DNA of 64,000 nucleotides from assembly GCA_023055505.1 (NCBI GenBank), contig JALIRH010000007.1, positions 15,234,273 through 15,298,272 on the forward strand. Direction: 5' to 3'. The notes under the pieces were generated by a model. That model was given only the letters and a program-made list of their open reading frames with translations. It made no database searches and was not told the origin of the DNA. How positions within the stretch are numbered: the stretch's first letter is position 1; the number at the start of each line of letters is the position of its first letter. The position numbers and the translations under genes are program-made. Positions 36,390 to 46,915 of the stretch are shown in pieces. Source of the stretch: Callipepla californica brunnescens. Its lineage: Eukaryota > Chordata > Aves > Galliformes > Odontophoridae.

Positions 36390-36549
36390 TTCTTACTGGA
36401 ACAGGCTGTCCAGTGAGGTTGTGGAGTCTCCTTCTCTGGAGATATTCAAGGCCTACCTGTGCAGCCTGCTGTAGGGAGCCTGTTTTGTGGGGGAGGTAGA
36501 CTTGATCTCTTGAGGTCCCTTCCAACCACTACTGTTCTGTGATTCTGTA
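36390..36549 (+). mobile_element. CR1 3' end inserted in the mariner
   Basis: Forward CR1 text: ACTGGAACAGGCTGTCCAG, GGAGATATTCAAGGCCTA, CCTGTGCAGCCTGCTG, CTTGATCTCTTGAGGTCCC, ending TTCTGTGATTCTGTA. About 160 bases including the 3' tail. The mariner's own 3' sequence resumes at about 36550, so this insertion is younger than the mariner copy. Confidence 0.93.
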
Positions 36550-36604
36550 GTAACTGTTGTAGCTTTCACAGAAATAAATGAGGCATTACTTTTGGAGCAA
36601 TGTA

Positions 36605-39600
36605 CACAGGTTGGAAGTATATCTAATGTGATAAATATAATTTTTAGTTTTCATCTCACTTGAGTCTTTTAAAGCAATATAGATTATACCTTTGACTAAT
36701 CAAAACCTCTTTTTCTAGGATGGAGTAAATAATTCCCACTGTTTACTGCTTAAATTTGATACAATTAAATATAGTAAAAAAAAAATTATATACATTTAAT
36801 TCAATAATACTAATGTATTCATTAAATACCACTTTCTGGCATCCATTTTGCAAAGTATTCTACGTAGCTCAGAAGCCTGATGGTAGTTCTCCTACCACAT
36901 CTTTCTAGTTTGCAGGAAGAAGGCCTAGCAGGTTACCATCAGAATTTAAGCCAAGTTCTGAACTGTATTGATTTGTGAATTGTCTTGTGAAGAGACACAA
37001 ACACTAATACTGCTGTTAGCACTGACATTTGGATGTGGAAGAATTCCCTGGTTCGTTGTTCTGACAGTATTTCTTTGTGCACCTGTGCTCACTCCCCAGT
37101 GAGTTTCTAAACTGCACAGCTGCTCTTGTGTGCTATTAACAAGTCTCTCACAGCTTTCTGTTGTGTGGAGGACTGCTGGATTTAGTGAGGGCTTTTTTCC
37201 TCATCTCACTGTTGTTTACTAATTGGCTATTATGTTGCTAGATACATGCAGCTCTTAGTTCAAGGTAGTCTTTTTGCTCCAGCTTAGGTTTTTCTGGTTG
37301 TTTTTTTTTTTTTTTGGCTTTTTTTTTTTTTTTGTAATTTATAAGAGGTCATCCTTATTGTTCCAAATACTAACGGGTTTTAGGTGAATAATAGCATCGT
37401 GCTTAGAAATAAGTTTCTTCATTGTCATTGCTCAGTCCTTGTTCAGTGGCAGATGATGTTCCAGATCCAGCATGTGTCCTGTCTCCTGTGTCTGTCAGCT
37501 GCAGCACAGTTTTCTATTTTATTTAAACAATTTTGATCTTCCCTGGTGATTAATTTTGCAGTGAATGTGTGGCATTATGCCAGGTTGTTGTAGCCCAGCA
37601 TATCTCATGATTCATGGCTAAAGCAGAGAATTCCGTGCCTTTCTGCTTTTAGCACAACCACTCTTTTGTGCAGTTGTATGGCATAGTGACGTCTGAGATC
37701 TTGAAGGAGGCACAATATCAAGAGAATTGGAAAGGAGGAGAAAAAAAAAAAGGCAATCACAGTGTTTCTTTGTAATCAGAACAAAGAGAACAATCTGGAG
37801 GGTTTTTTTTTTTTTTTTATCAGTTAACATCAACCCCTAGGAAAATCCTAGAGCAAGAAGTCAAGTAGTATAGAGGAGCAGAGCACTAGCTGTCATGTGT
37901 CCTATATTTGATACAATACATTGTCTAGGATGCTTTCATTAGCAGCCACAATTACAGAATGGAGAGTGAGTTTATTGTATCTTCCTGTGATCTAAAGCTA
38001 GAAGAGACTGCTCATATGCTAGAGGATGGGATTACAATTCAAAGTGGTTTTGACAAAGTGGAAGTATGTGAACTTATAAAGGCGACATTATTTACTGCAG
38101 TGAAAAAAGTGAAGACAGCTGCTGTGGTAGCAGTTTTTCAGAGAAAGCTGGGTTTGAGCCCACAGTGCTATGAAAAAGTAAGCACAAAGTGAAAGTACAG
38201 CCAGCACAGTGTGTAAGGAAATCCTGTACTCAGGAATAATTGAGGCCTCTGGTAGACTAGCCAGTTACACAACTGTAATTTGGGGCATTGTACTACTGGA
38301 AGCTCATCCACCATTGGAGAGATGGTTCAGAAGAAATGAATGGAGGTTGTGGTTCTGGAAAATTTGACCAATTTCACTATTCACATTCTTTTAAATGGCT
38401 AAGTCAGTGATGCACTGTCTTTCCATCACTTGCCAAGAAGTTTAAACTGAACCACTAAGCATTTTTAAGAACTGCTCAAATAAGCAGCTCTTGGAAGCGT
38501 CTTACCTCACTTATCCTACCTGGGTGTTAAATAAATTAAGTAGGTAACATCTTATGGTTCCAAATCTCATTTTTCTATTATTCTATGCTATGTAATATGT
38601 AGCTTCAGTTCTGAACATAGCTGAATTATTCACCAAATAAGGAGGTGAACAGTTTTTATGGATTATGGCATATGTAGAAGTTAATACAGACTTGACAGTG
38701 GGAAGGGGCTATCTACTTCCTCAGGACCAGGGAGATGCAATGTAAGTTGTCCCTTTATTCATGGAATAAGATGGCCATTAGAATAAACAGGGTCAGAGTT
38801 GAGGTGGGGACACATCCTGCTTGACAACCCATAAAGGGATATAATTTCCTGCAGGAGTCTGACAAAAGAGTCTGACGAAATGGTCTTAGAGGAATGCATG
38901 TGACTTCAATTTGTTCTTGACAAACTTAGGCTTCATAGACATGGGGGTGCATTGTAATTATCGTCCACTCCTGTTTTCCGTAGCTGGGGTTTTGCCTTCC
39001 ATCCCTGCGGTTGTATGTTATGCTCCTAAGTGATTTTAATTCTGTAAGTTAAATTATGATGTTAGGAGAATTTTCCTAAAAATAAATAAGCAATAATGAG
39101 CATTAGGAACTTTTGCTTGACTTAATTTTGGCAAGCCCCGTATAATTTTCCAGATGGAGCTTTGCTGCTGATGTTGGGAAAATGGTGATTATAGGTGATA
39201 GATGTTTGTGGAGAAATTAAAATTCTTCTGTTGTTTTCTAAGCAACTCACTCTTCTAGCTTACTCTTATCACCTCTCCTTGCCTATGTTCAGATCTCTAT
39301 CAAGGGACATTCTCCTGTCCCCTGATGGTGTTGTACCATTTTCCAGGCACTAATATAAGTTTGATGAATAAAGGAGAAACTAATGTATGAGTACCAGAGG
39401 ACCTTGGAATAACCTGAGTGACAGAATATCAGCTCCATTTAAACAGGATCTATTCTTGGGTTTTTGGACTCTTATAAGTAAGATACCATGTTATTTTCCT
39501 TCTTGCTCCTGAATGCATGCCTCCCCTGCCCTACAGGGGTGTAGATGTAGTCTTTGCATTTTCTTCCATGAAATCTCTTCCATGAAATCTAGACAAAATA

Positions 39601-40039
39601 TTTAAGCGGACTATACAAGTTTTCGATTGGATGATTTGTATGCAGCTTGAACTGCTTGCTAAGTGTCACCTTAACAATAAAGCTGGGGTAGTGTAACAGG
39701 TGCTTATTGTCTTGTTCTTCATTGCTTTTCAGATGTTATGTTTTGGCATATGTTAGTGACTGTCAGGGGGACATTATTGATCTACTGAGACATCTGTTCT
39801 ACTCACATTAATTTGGCTATTCTTCAGTGAAAGATGAGTTCCTTATGACTTCCCATTTCTACCACAGTAAAACTGACCATGTCTTTACAGCTGGAAAGTA
39901 ACATATTTTAAAAGTCTCTCTAAATCACGTGCTTCTTGCTTTTTGTTTACTTCTGAATGAGTGCTGTTCTTTTATTTTTTATTTTTTTAACTGACTTACT
40001 ATCTAACAAATGAGAATCTAAAGACAAAAGCACCTAGTG
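36605..40039. other. No gene recognised; one coding-like ORF
   Basis: Two runs of 15 T separated by GGC lie at 37301-37333, and a T run near 37803-37819. A plus-strand frame at 37959-38192 is described separately. There is no mobile element text before the CR1 at 40040. Confidence 0.5.
37959..38192 (+). other. Coding-like short ORF, function unknown
   Basis: A 77-residue frame starting MESEFIVSSCDLKLEETAHM is acidic and helix-compatible, with few of the F/I/K runs that AT-rich chance frames show. Residues 41-63 (LIKATLFTAVKKVKTAAVV) look amphipathic. I know no family for it. It ends in a stop with no obvious intron donor. It may be a chance frame, part of a processed pseudogene, or an old exon. 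Confidence 0.2.
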
Positions 40040-40665
40040 CCATCAGCCAGCAGTGTGCCCATGTGGCCAAGAACAGCGGTGTCCTGGGGAACATTAAAAA
40101 GAGTTTGGCCAGAAGGTCAAGGAAGGTGATCCTTCCCCTCTACTCTGTCCTGATGAGGCTGCATTTAGACTACTATGTGCAGTTTTGGGCTCCCCAGTTC
40201 AAAAAAGACAGGGATCTCCTAGAAGGAGTCCAGCAGAGTTTGGCCACAAAGTTGACAAAGGGCTTAGAGCATCTCCTGTATGAGGAAAGGCTGAGTAACC
40301 TGGGTCTGTCCAGCCTGGGGAAGAGAAGTCAGAGAGGGGGATCTGATAAATGCTTATAAATATCTAAAGGCAGGCAAATGGATGAGGCCAGGCTTTTCTT
40401 GGTGGTGCATAGCAATAGGATAAGGAGTAATGGCCTAAAACTTGAGCATTGGAAGTTCCATACTAACATGCAGAAGAACTTAATGGTGAGGGTGACAGAG
40501 CACTGGGACAGGTTGCCCTATGCAGTTGTGGAGTCTCCTTCTATGGAGGTGTTTCAGACTTGGTTGGATGCCTGTGTGTGAACTGTTGTAGGGAACCTGA
40601 TTTAGCAGGGGTGTTTGACTTGATCTCTTGAGGGCTGTTCCAGCCCCTACATTTGTGTGATTTTT
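40040..40665 (+). mobile_element. CR1 LINE fragment, ORF2 C-terminus and 3' end
   Basis: Forward CR1 text begins with CAGCCAGCAGTGTGCCC near 40045 and runs to the 3' UTR (TAGCAGGGGTGTTTGACTTG, then CTGTTCCAGCCCCTACA) near 40662. ORF2 residues NSGVLGNIKKSLARRSRKVI, LPLYSVLMRLHLDYYVQFWA and DRDLLEGVQ are in one frame to about 40359. After a frameshift, EARLFLVVHSNRIRSNGLKL and VRVTEHWDRLPYAVVE follow to 40581. RT and endonuclease are lost by 5' truncation. Confidence 0.95.
40063..40581 (+). pseudogene. CR1 ORF2 C-terminal remnant, frameshifted
   Basis: Two frames (40063-40359 and 40378-40581) together cover the C-terminal part of CR1 ORF2. They are joined only by a frameshift near 40350. The methionine starts are internal. 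It parallels the minus-strand fragment at 3.6-4.2 kb, but comes from a different copy. Non-functional. Confidence 0.9.
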
Positions 40666-40709
40666 ACTTTCAAAACATTTTAATTCACTGTTCTTGATGT
40701 TTTACCTTT

Positions 40710-40727
40710 TGTTGTTGTTGTTGTTGT
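40710..40727. repeat. (GTT)n microsatellite
   Basis: Six GTT units following a T-rich lead. Confidence 0.8.
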
Positions 40728-42042
40728 GAGCCTTTAAAATATTTTAGAGGATAACCATAAGCCAGAAATGAACTGAATAAAAAGAGAAAATGAATGAGTG
40801 GGTAGGTATGGGCTATTATATATTTACAGACAATTCTAAAACAAAAGTTTTTTTTCATGAAATTGAGGAGGACAGGTAGTGTAACTTGATAGAGAAATGA
40901 TGTGCTGTAAGTAAGAACAGAAAAACGGTCAGCCATCAGTTAAACAGGTTAAACCAAGCTAACAACTATGGTTGATTAAACTGAAGTAATGTTTCTATAA
41001 AATCTTTTAATTTCTGTCTACAAATACATTTTACTTTAAGAAATGAATGAAGCTCTGCTTTGAATATCAGTTCTGCATCTCTCTGTAGTTAGACTTATTC
41101 ACACTCCTTAGTATCTTTTGAAGTAGTAAGCAGATTAGTGAATAATCTGCTTGCTGTACCTTCATATATGTGGAACTTGGTATAACTTTCTTCTTGTTCT
41201 CCTAGAAGCTAGCTCTGCTCTCTGGTGATTCCTGGCAGCAATTAGACATTGTATCGTCCCATACACAGGGCTTAATATGCATCCAAAAACATTTGATGCC
41301 CTCTGGATTCACAGGAATAACCTGATTATGAAACAGGAATGAAAAGAATCAGGGTGCAAATGAAGGAATAAGGTGAAAGAGATTGTGAGGTTAGCTATGG
41401 TAGGGTAGCTGGTGATTGAGAAAACTCTACTTTTTGGAAGCAGAGAAACAGTGGCTATAGGTGTGTGACTGAGTGAGTAACTGTTTTTCTAAATTGGGCT
41501 AATATACTTCTGTGTCTTTGTTAGGAAATTAGGAAATTCCTACTTGTATTGCATATAATTTAATGAAGTTCTCGTACAGAAAATACCGTACTTTGGAAAG
41601 CCAGCCTATTCTTAACTTTGCTTTCTCTTAAGGATTAGAAGCAGAGTCAGACCTTTAAAAGATAGAGCACTGAATTCTGGAAGGGAAAAACTGTTTTGTC
41701 TCAAGGCAGTGCTATTCTCTCTGTAAAAATGTTTCTGTTGACTTATCAGTATATGGTAAGGTAAAATTTCAAATGTTCGTGAGTACAATTTAGTGTTATG
41801 ACTTAGTGTTATGTTCTGAAAAGAAATCTTTGGAAGGCTCTGGAATATAATATAAATATTTAAATTCTATTAAGAATATATAGGTATTTAGTTATGTAGA
41901 TATAGATATATTTCATTAGTAGAAGTTCTAGGAGCTCAGGAGAAGGGACATCATTTTTCCTATCTATTCTAAACCAATTTAACTGTGCTATTTGCTATCA
42001 CTGAAATTTCAAATTATATTAGCATAATTATGAGGGCACTGT

Positions 42043-42116
42043 ATAGGATCTGGTCTTGCTTTTATTGAACTCAATGGCAAAATTTCCATTAATTCAAATG
42101 GCAGCAAGAATGATAC
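42043..42116. repeat. Possible ancient amniote interspersed repeat
   Basis: The text GGATCTGGTCTTGCT, then ATTGAACTCAATGGCAAAA, then CATTAATTCAAATGGCAGCA resembles a very old repeat common in reptile and bird genomes, which carries two near-copies of a CAATGGCAAAA-type block after a GGATCTGGTC block. Recognition is from memory and the copy is degenerate. Confidence 0.35.
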
Positions 42117-44651
42117 CCAAATGTTCCTATTGAGCTGCTCACAAGCTGTGCCTTCTTCATGTTAACCAGCAATGAATTTTATTTGTCAGTGCAGCTGATC
42201 AGTTCACATTAAAATAATAATAAACAGATGTGATAACAGCCTGCCATTTTTCATTCCTTCAGTCAAAGGCTTGATGTGATGGACTGTGTGATTTCCTCAC
42301 TTAATGAACTGCCAGCTGAGGATGTAAAAGCTGTAACTGACAAAAATCAAGAACATTGTCAAAATCTTTAATATAATTTCAGAAATGGGTTTAATGGAAG
42401 GTTATTCATTCATTACCTTCATTGTTCAGGCAAATAGCTTGTTGAATTCTGTATGTTTAAATTTAACCCTATATCCTTGATAGAAAGCAATGGAAGGAGG
42501 TAGGACAGTGCACTGGGTGGTTTTGTTGGGCAATGCAACTGCACAGGCTGAATAAACTTGAACAAATCAGAACAAGAGTTAATTTTAATAGTGCGATAGG
42601 TTTCTTTTAAAATCTATTAAACACAAAATCACAGGTATCATTCTGCTCTCCTTCCTACTTTTCATGTATACAATAGATATTTTTTCATCTGGAGGATGTG
42701 ATTTTCATTATGTCCAAACAACTGTCTTCTCACATGTTAAATTGTAACCTGTGGAACCCTCTTATTTGGACAAGGGAAGAAAGCAAATCTTCTTTGTCCG
42801 CAATTTGTCTGCTCCCTTAGGCTATTTCCTCCTTATCTTTTGACCTCTTTTTTTCACCTTGCTGCTCCTGAAGATGCTTAGCAAGCTGTATTCATTTCCA
42901 TTAACCAGCTGTTCAGAAGCAAATGACAAGGAAAAAGGCAGCATTAATATGACATGACAGAAATTTGAATTTTTTTCATCGGTTTTACTGTCAACTGACA
43001 CATTTTTCAAATGTATAACATTGTACACTGTCATTTAATTCTACTTTTTTTTTTTTTTCAGCATTGAATTGTGGTGATTCAGTGTGTAACTGCATAACGT
43101 TCTGCATGGATTCTTTCTTCTAATGCAGTTTCTAAAAGTAAAGCTATCCCTGTTAGGGCAGAATATGCAAGGAAGTGTACTGTGGAAGACTAGGTTGAAA
43201 ATAGCCAAAAATTGAGAAAAGCAGTTCCTGGAAGCTTCCACTTCTGTGCCCTTTGATAGTAAAGGCAAGACCGTTTTAAACACCATGGAATTTGATGCAT
43301 CAGTATGACAAAACCAAACAAACAGTCTTTCCTGAAGACAGATACACTTTGCAGATCTTTAAGTCCTACCAGTTTCTCTAAGGCCCTCAAGTCTTGAAGA
43401 AAATTCCTGCATGAAGGAATAGGAACTAGAGTCCGTCCTGTGCCAGAGCCCTGGATGAGGACAGAGAGAACTCAAATAGGAATGCTGAGTGCTAATTATT
43501 TTCCTTGCCAGCACAGCTGTTTCTCAGGGAAGCATAAGTGCAAAAGGTGGCATGCCACTGTTGGCTGATACGGTATCTCAGAGGAGCTGTACTGTATTGC
43601 TTTTAAAGGGAAATGTGGTAAAATTTCTTCTTGTACAAAGAGAGACTGGTTTTATCACTTCATGCTTTGTCACAAACTTAAAGCTTGTGATCACAAATAA
43701 CTAAAAACCTGTGTCAATAACAGAATCTGGCTCCCTTATTTTTTTCCCTGTCACATTTCATAAATACAGGATTTTTTTCCTGAGATTTAGGTGTTATAAT
43801 AGCTCTTAATTACTATAAATATATCTGAAGGCCACTTTTTTGCAGTGCAAAAGTTCTGCTTGTAGTTCCTGCAGGAGCATTCATAGCCAAACTGTTGGCA
43901 GTGTACTTTAGGAGATATTTTTTAGCACCACTTTTCAATGTTTTCAATGCAATGTGCTTCATTGTTCTGATCTTATTTTTTTTTTTTTTCCAAAAGATTT
44001 CAGTACAAGTTGTTTTTTCTTTGTTTTGTTTTTGTAAGTAGCAATTACTTTCTTATTAATTTCTTACAAGTTATCTGTATAAATTAGAACAACAAGAAAA
44101 AAACTTTAGAAAGGAAGAGCCATTAAACTTTGATACTTAAAAGCCTTCTGAAGTTGAAACCCCAGTATATTGCTGTTCGACACTCAGCAAGATGAGCCAG
44201 AAACCTCATTTGCTCAGGTAACAAAAAATGACCCTGGAACAGTGTGTTAAAATTGAAGAGTAGAATGTCACCCTCTCTTTTGCTGGCATATTATGGATAG
44301 ATTTATTTTCTCAGGAATAAATACATACTAAGATGCCATCTTTGGTGTTGTGACTTGACCTGCTTATTCTTCTGAAGAAGGCAGAGGAAATCTGCTCATT
44401 AAAATTGCTTTCCTTTTTCTAGTCACGTTTTTTTTCTGAAAACATACTCGGGGAAGCCAGAAACATTGATCCACAGCTGTTTAACAACAGAGACTGACAC
44501 CAAAGAATACTGCAGATGTACTACAGCAGATACTATGATACTGTGTATGTTGAAACAATAACAACTGTAGCCTGAAAACATACAGCAGTACTTGCAGGAC
44601 CTAACATTAGTGCCTCAGTTAGCTCATTTTGGTGTGCTTCAACATCATCAA

Positions 44652-44736
44652 GAAATCACAGGATCGTGAGGATCTTGAGATTGTGGAGTCCCACCTCCTG
44701 CAGAAGCAGTTTCCCTACTATAGCTTGCACAGGTTT
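44652..44736 (-). mobile_element. Degraded CR1 3' tip
   Basis: The plus strand reads AAATCACAGGATCGTGAGG..., then TCCCACCTCCTGCAGAAGCA and TCCCTACTATAGCTTGCACA. The order matches the complement of the CR1 3' end, with many substitutions. No coding sequence. Confidence 0.7.
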
Positions 44737-46726
44737 CCAGCTGCTTTCAAGGAGGTGAGCTTGGGAACCCTAATTTAAGAACCCTGATTTATGGACTTTT
44801 TTCTGTTGACCAATTTAGGAAGTGTGTGCCTTCAGGTACCCAGATTTTCAATACTCCACAGAGGTCCAGTTACAAATCTTGACTTTTGATAAAAACAAGT
44901 GGATTAATTGTGTTGCTTGAAGAGTAAAATAATCTCCAAGCTATTGATTTCATTTCTGAGGAGCTTTGAAAAAGGAGCCCTTTGGCTTAGGTATGGTGTT
45001 ACTGTACTGTACTTTTTGGGTGAACATCCGGGTGCTATTCAGGCATGTTTTAACAGTCATACTGTAGACATCATGATTCAGAACAGTGGGAAGTCCACAG
45101 ATATGTTTTGTAAGGAACACAATAATGTTGCTTGCCTGCTGCAGGTGAGCCAGGGTTAGCACTGTTGGAGCCATTCCTCCCTCTGCCTCTCCTGCTGCCA
45201 GTTCTGCACAGGCTGTTGTTCTCAAGCATCCTTGTCAACTTGTCTTATCATAAAGCTTGTGTTGGTTGTGTAGTGGCTATGTATTTGCAGTCTTCTGCCA
45301 TGATATAAAACCAGTTCATTCTGGTGCACAGAGCTGTATTCCTTCAGTGACCATTAGCTGATTATTTATGCTTAGTGTTCATATCTTCTCCTTTCTAATC
45401 CTGCTCTGTGCTTGTCTTCTAAGGCTTTGCCATCATCTTGGGCTGTAACTCTGACAGGCTCTTGCTATAGTCACACAATTGCCCAGTCAGGAGGAGGCCC
45501 CTGGTAGGTATAACTGTATTGGAAAAATATCGTCTTTTTCTGGCACAACTTAGTAAATTTATAACAGACCTAACGTTATGGTGATGCAGAATGACTTCTG
45601 AAGACAAACTCTAAATACCAATTGATATGTTTTCCTGACAATTTCCTAGTCTCCTTCAGTTGTACATGAGAATCTATATATCCACACTAATGTTGGTCTT
45701 AAGTACCACAAACAGGGCATTGCCTTTGGCTGTCACATTCAATCATCCTGATTTTCTACATTTAAAGTTGGTAATAGACCTCAATAATTCTATCAGTCAG
45801 TGATCCAGGGGATCATTTTTTAGAGGTGAATGTGTAAGATACCACAGAGACCTTAAATCCTTCCTTGAAATTCCACATTATTTTTAGATGCTCTTGCTTT
45901 GAGTGTTGTTCAGCTAACCTCTTTCTATGCAAAAGGAGGCTGCTTTCATGGGTTATGGCAAGGTAATGTTAGACAGAGCACTGCTTAGGCTTTCTACTGG
46001 TACAGTCTATGCTGGATTAAAATACCTCCATCATTCGTATGTTTTCAATGTCCATAAAAATATTTGAGGAGTTCCATTATGTGAAAAGTTACTGCTTTGG
46101 AACATAAAATGCTCATAGATATTCATTTTTATTCCTTCAACGTTTCTTCCTTCAGCTTTGCAAAAACTAGTGAAATACACTGGCAAGACAAATTAGTGAA
46201 ATTAGGCTGACATAACGTTCAAGTTCTTGATAAGAGCCCAGTATTCTGTTTTATAATTTCCAGTGTTCTTTTGTCCAGCCACTTGTGAAAGGTGATTATA
46301 TTCTGGAAGCTTGTCTTCACTGTCTTATTTCCATGGCTTTATTTTCATAAATCTGTAGTCCTCAGAACAGTGATGCTTAGGTTCAATTGGCTTTTCAGTG
46401 TTCTGAAGGCTGTGTAAGATACCATTCAAAATATTTTGTCATGGTTGATTCATTCTTACATAAGTATCCTTGTCTTACCCCAGGGAAAATGTTCATAATC
46501 AACTAATGTCCAGCTCACTGTATTTGAATGTGGAAGATTTTGTTGTCCAGTTGTAAATTTTATGGGATGTATGGAATAGTGGATTTGTAACTCTAGAGCA
46601 GCTTAGTATGAGATGCATTGGACTTCAGAAATTTTGATGGGGGCCAGGAAATTATTTTGCCACAAGGAAAAAAAAAAAGTGAAACACTAAGGAAAAACCC
46701 TAACAATTCAGTTTATTAGTTAATAT

Positions 46727-46915
46727 ATAAATAGTGCCAAAGCTAAAATATCTTAGTTTTGTTTTCTACTTCAGCTTTTAACGAGAGCTTGAATTTTCAC
46801 AGTAATACAGTTTATGTTATATGGTAAATAGATGAACAGTGCCAAAGCTAAAACACCTTGGTTTTTGTTTTCCACTTCATTTTCAGGAGAGCAGATTTGT
46901 TTGCAGTAATAAACC
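46727..46915. repeat. Diverged tandem duplication, period 105 bp
   Basis: GTGCCAAAGCTAAAA occurs at 46734 and again at 46839. Both copies continue with similar text (TTAGTTTTGTTTTCTACTTC and TTGGTTTTTGTTTTCCACTTC), then AGAG...TT...CAGTAATA. The copies differ at many positions, so the duplication is old. Confidence 0.85.

Larger units (their letters stand above)
35841..36602 (+). mobile_element. Mariner transposon, plus strand, with nested microsatellite and CR1 tail
   Basis: The left terminal repeat (GGCTGCTCCAAAAGTGG near 35845) and the right one (GAGGCATTACTTTTGGAGCA, 36580-36599) are inverted copies, and TA flanks both sides (35839-35840 and 36603-36604), as mariner insertion produces. 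A transposase start is readable from about 35972: SDVEVLMKQRCATEFLGAEN, then stops and shifts, with a later in-family stretch FSSGDSDMKDK in another frame near 36150. The catalytic half is deleted: near 36240 the text jumps to the 3' non-coding part (GAGAATTTGCTCTATCAAA). A TG/TA microsatellite and a CR1 3' end then interrupt the element before its right terminus. Frames on the opposite strand are shadows. Confidence 0.92.
40666..44651. other. No gene recognised
   Basis: A GTT repeat lies at 40710-40727. An old-repeat-like patch lies at 42043-42116. T runs occur near 43046-43059 and 43978-43990. Short open frames carry no known motif. Confidence 0.5.
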
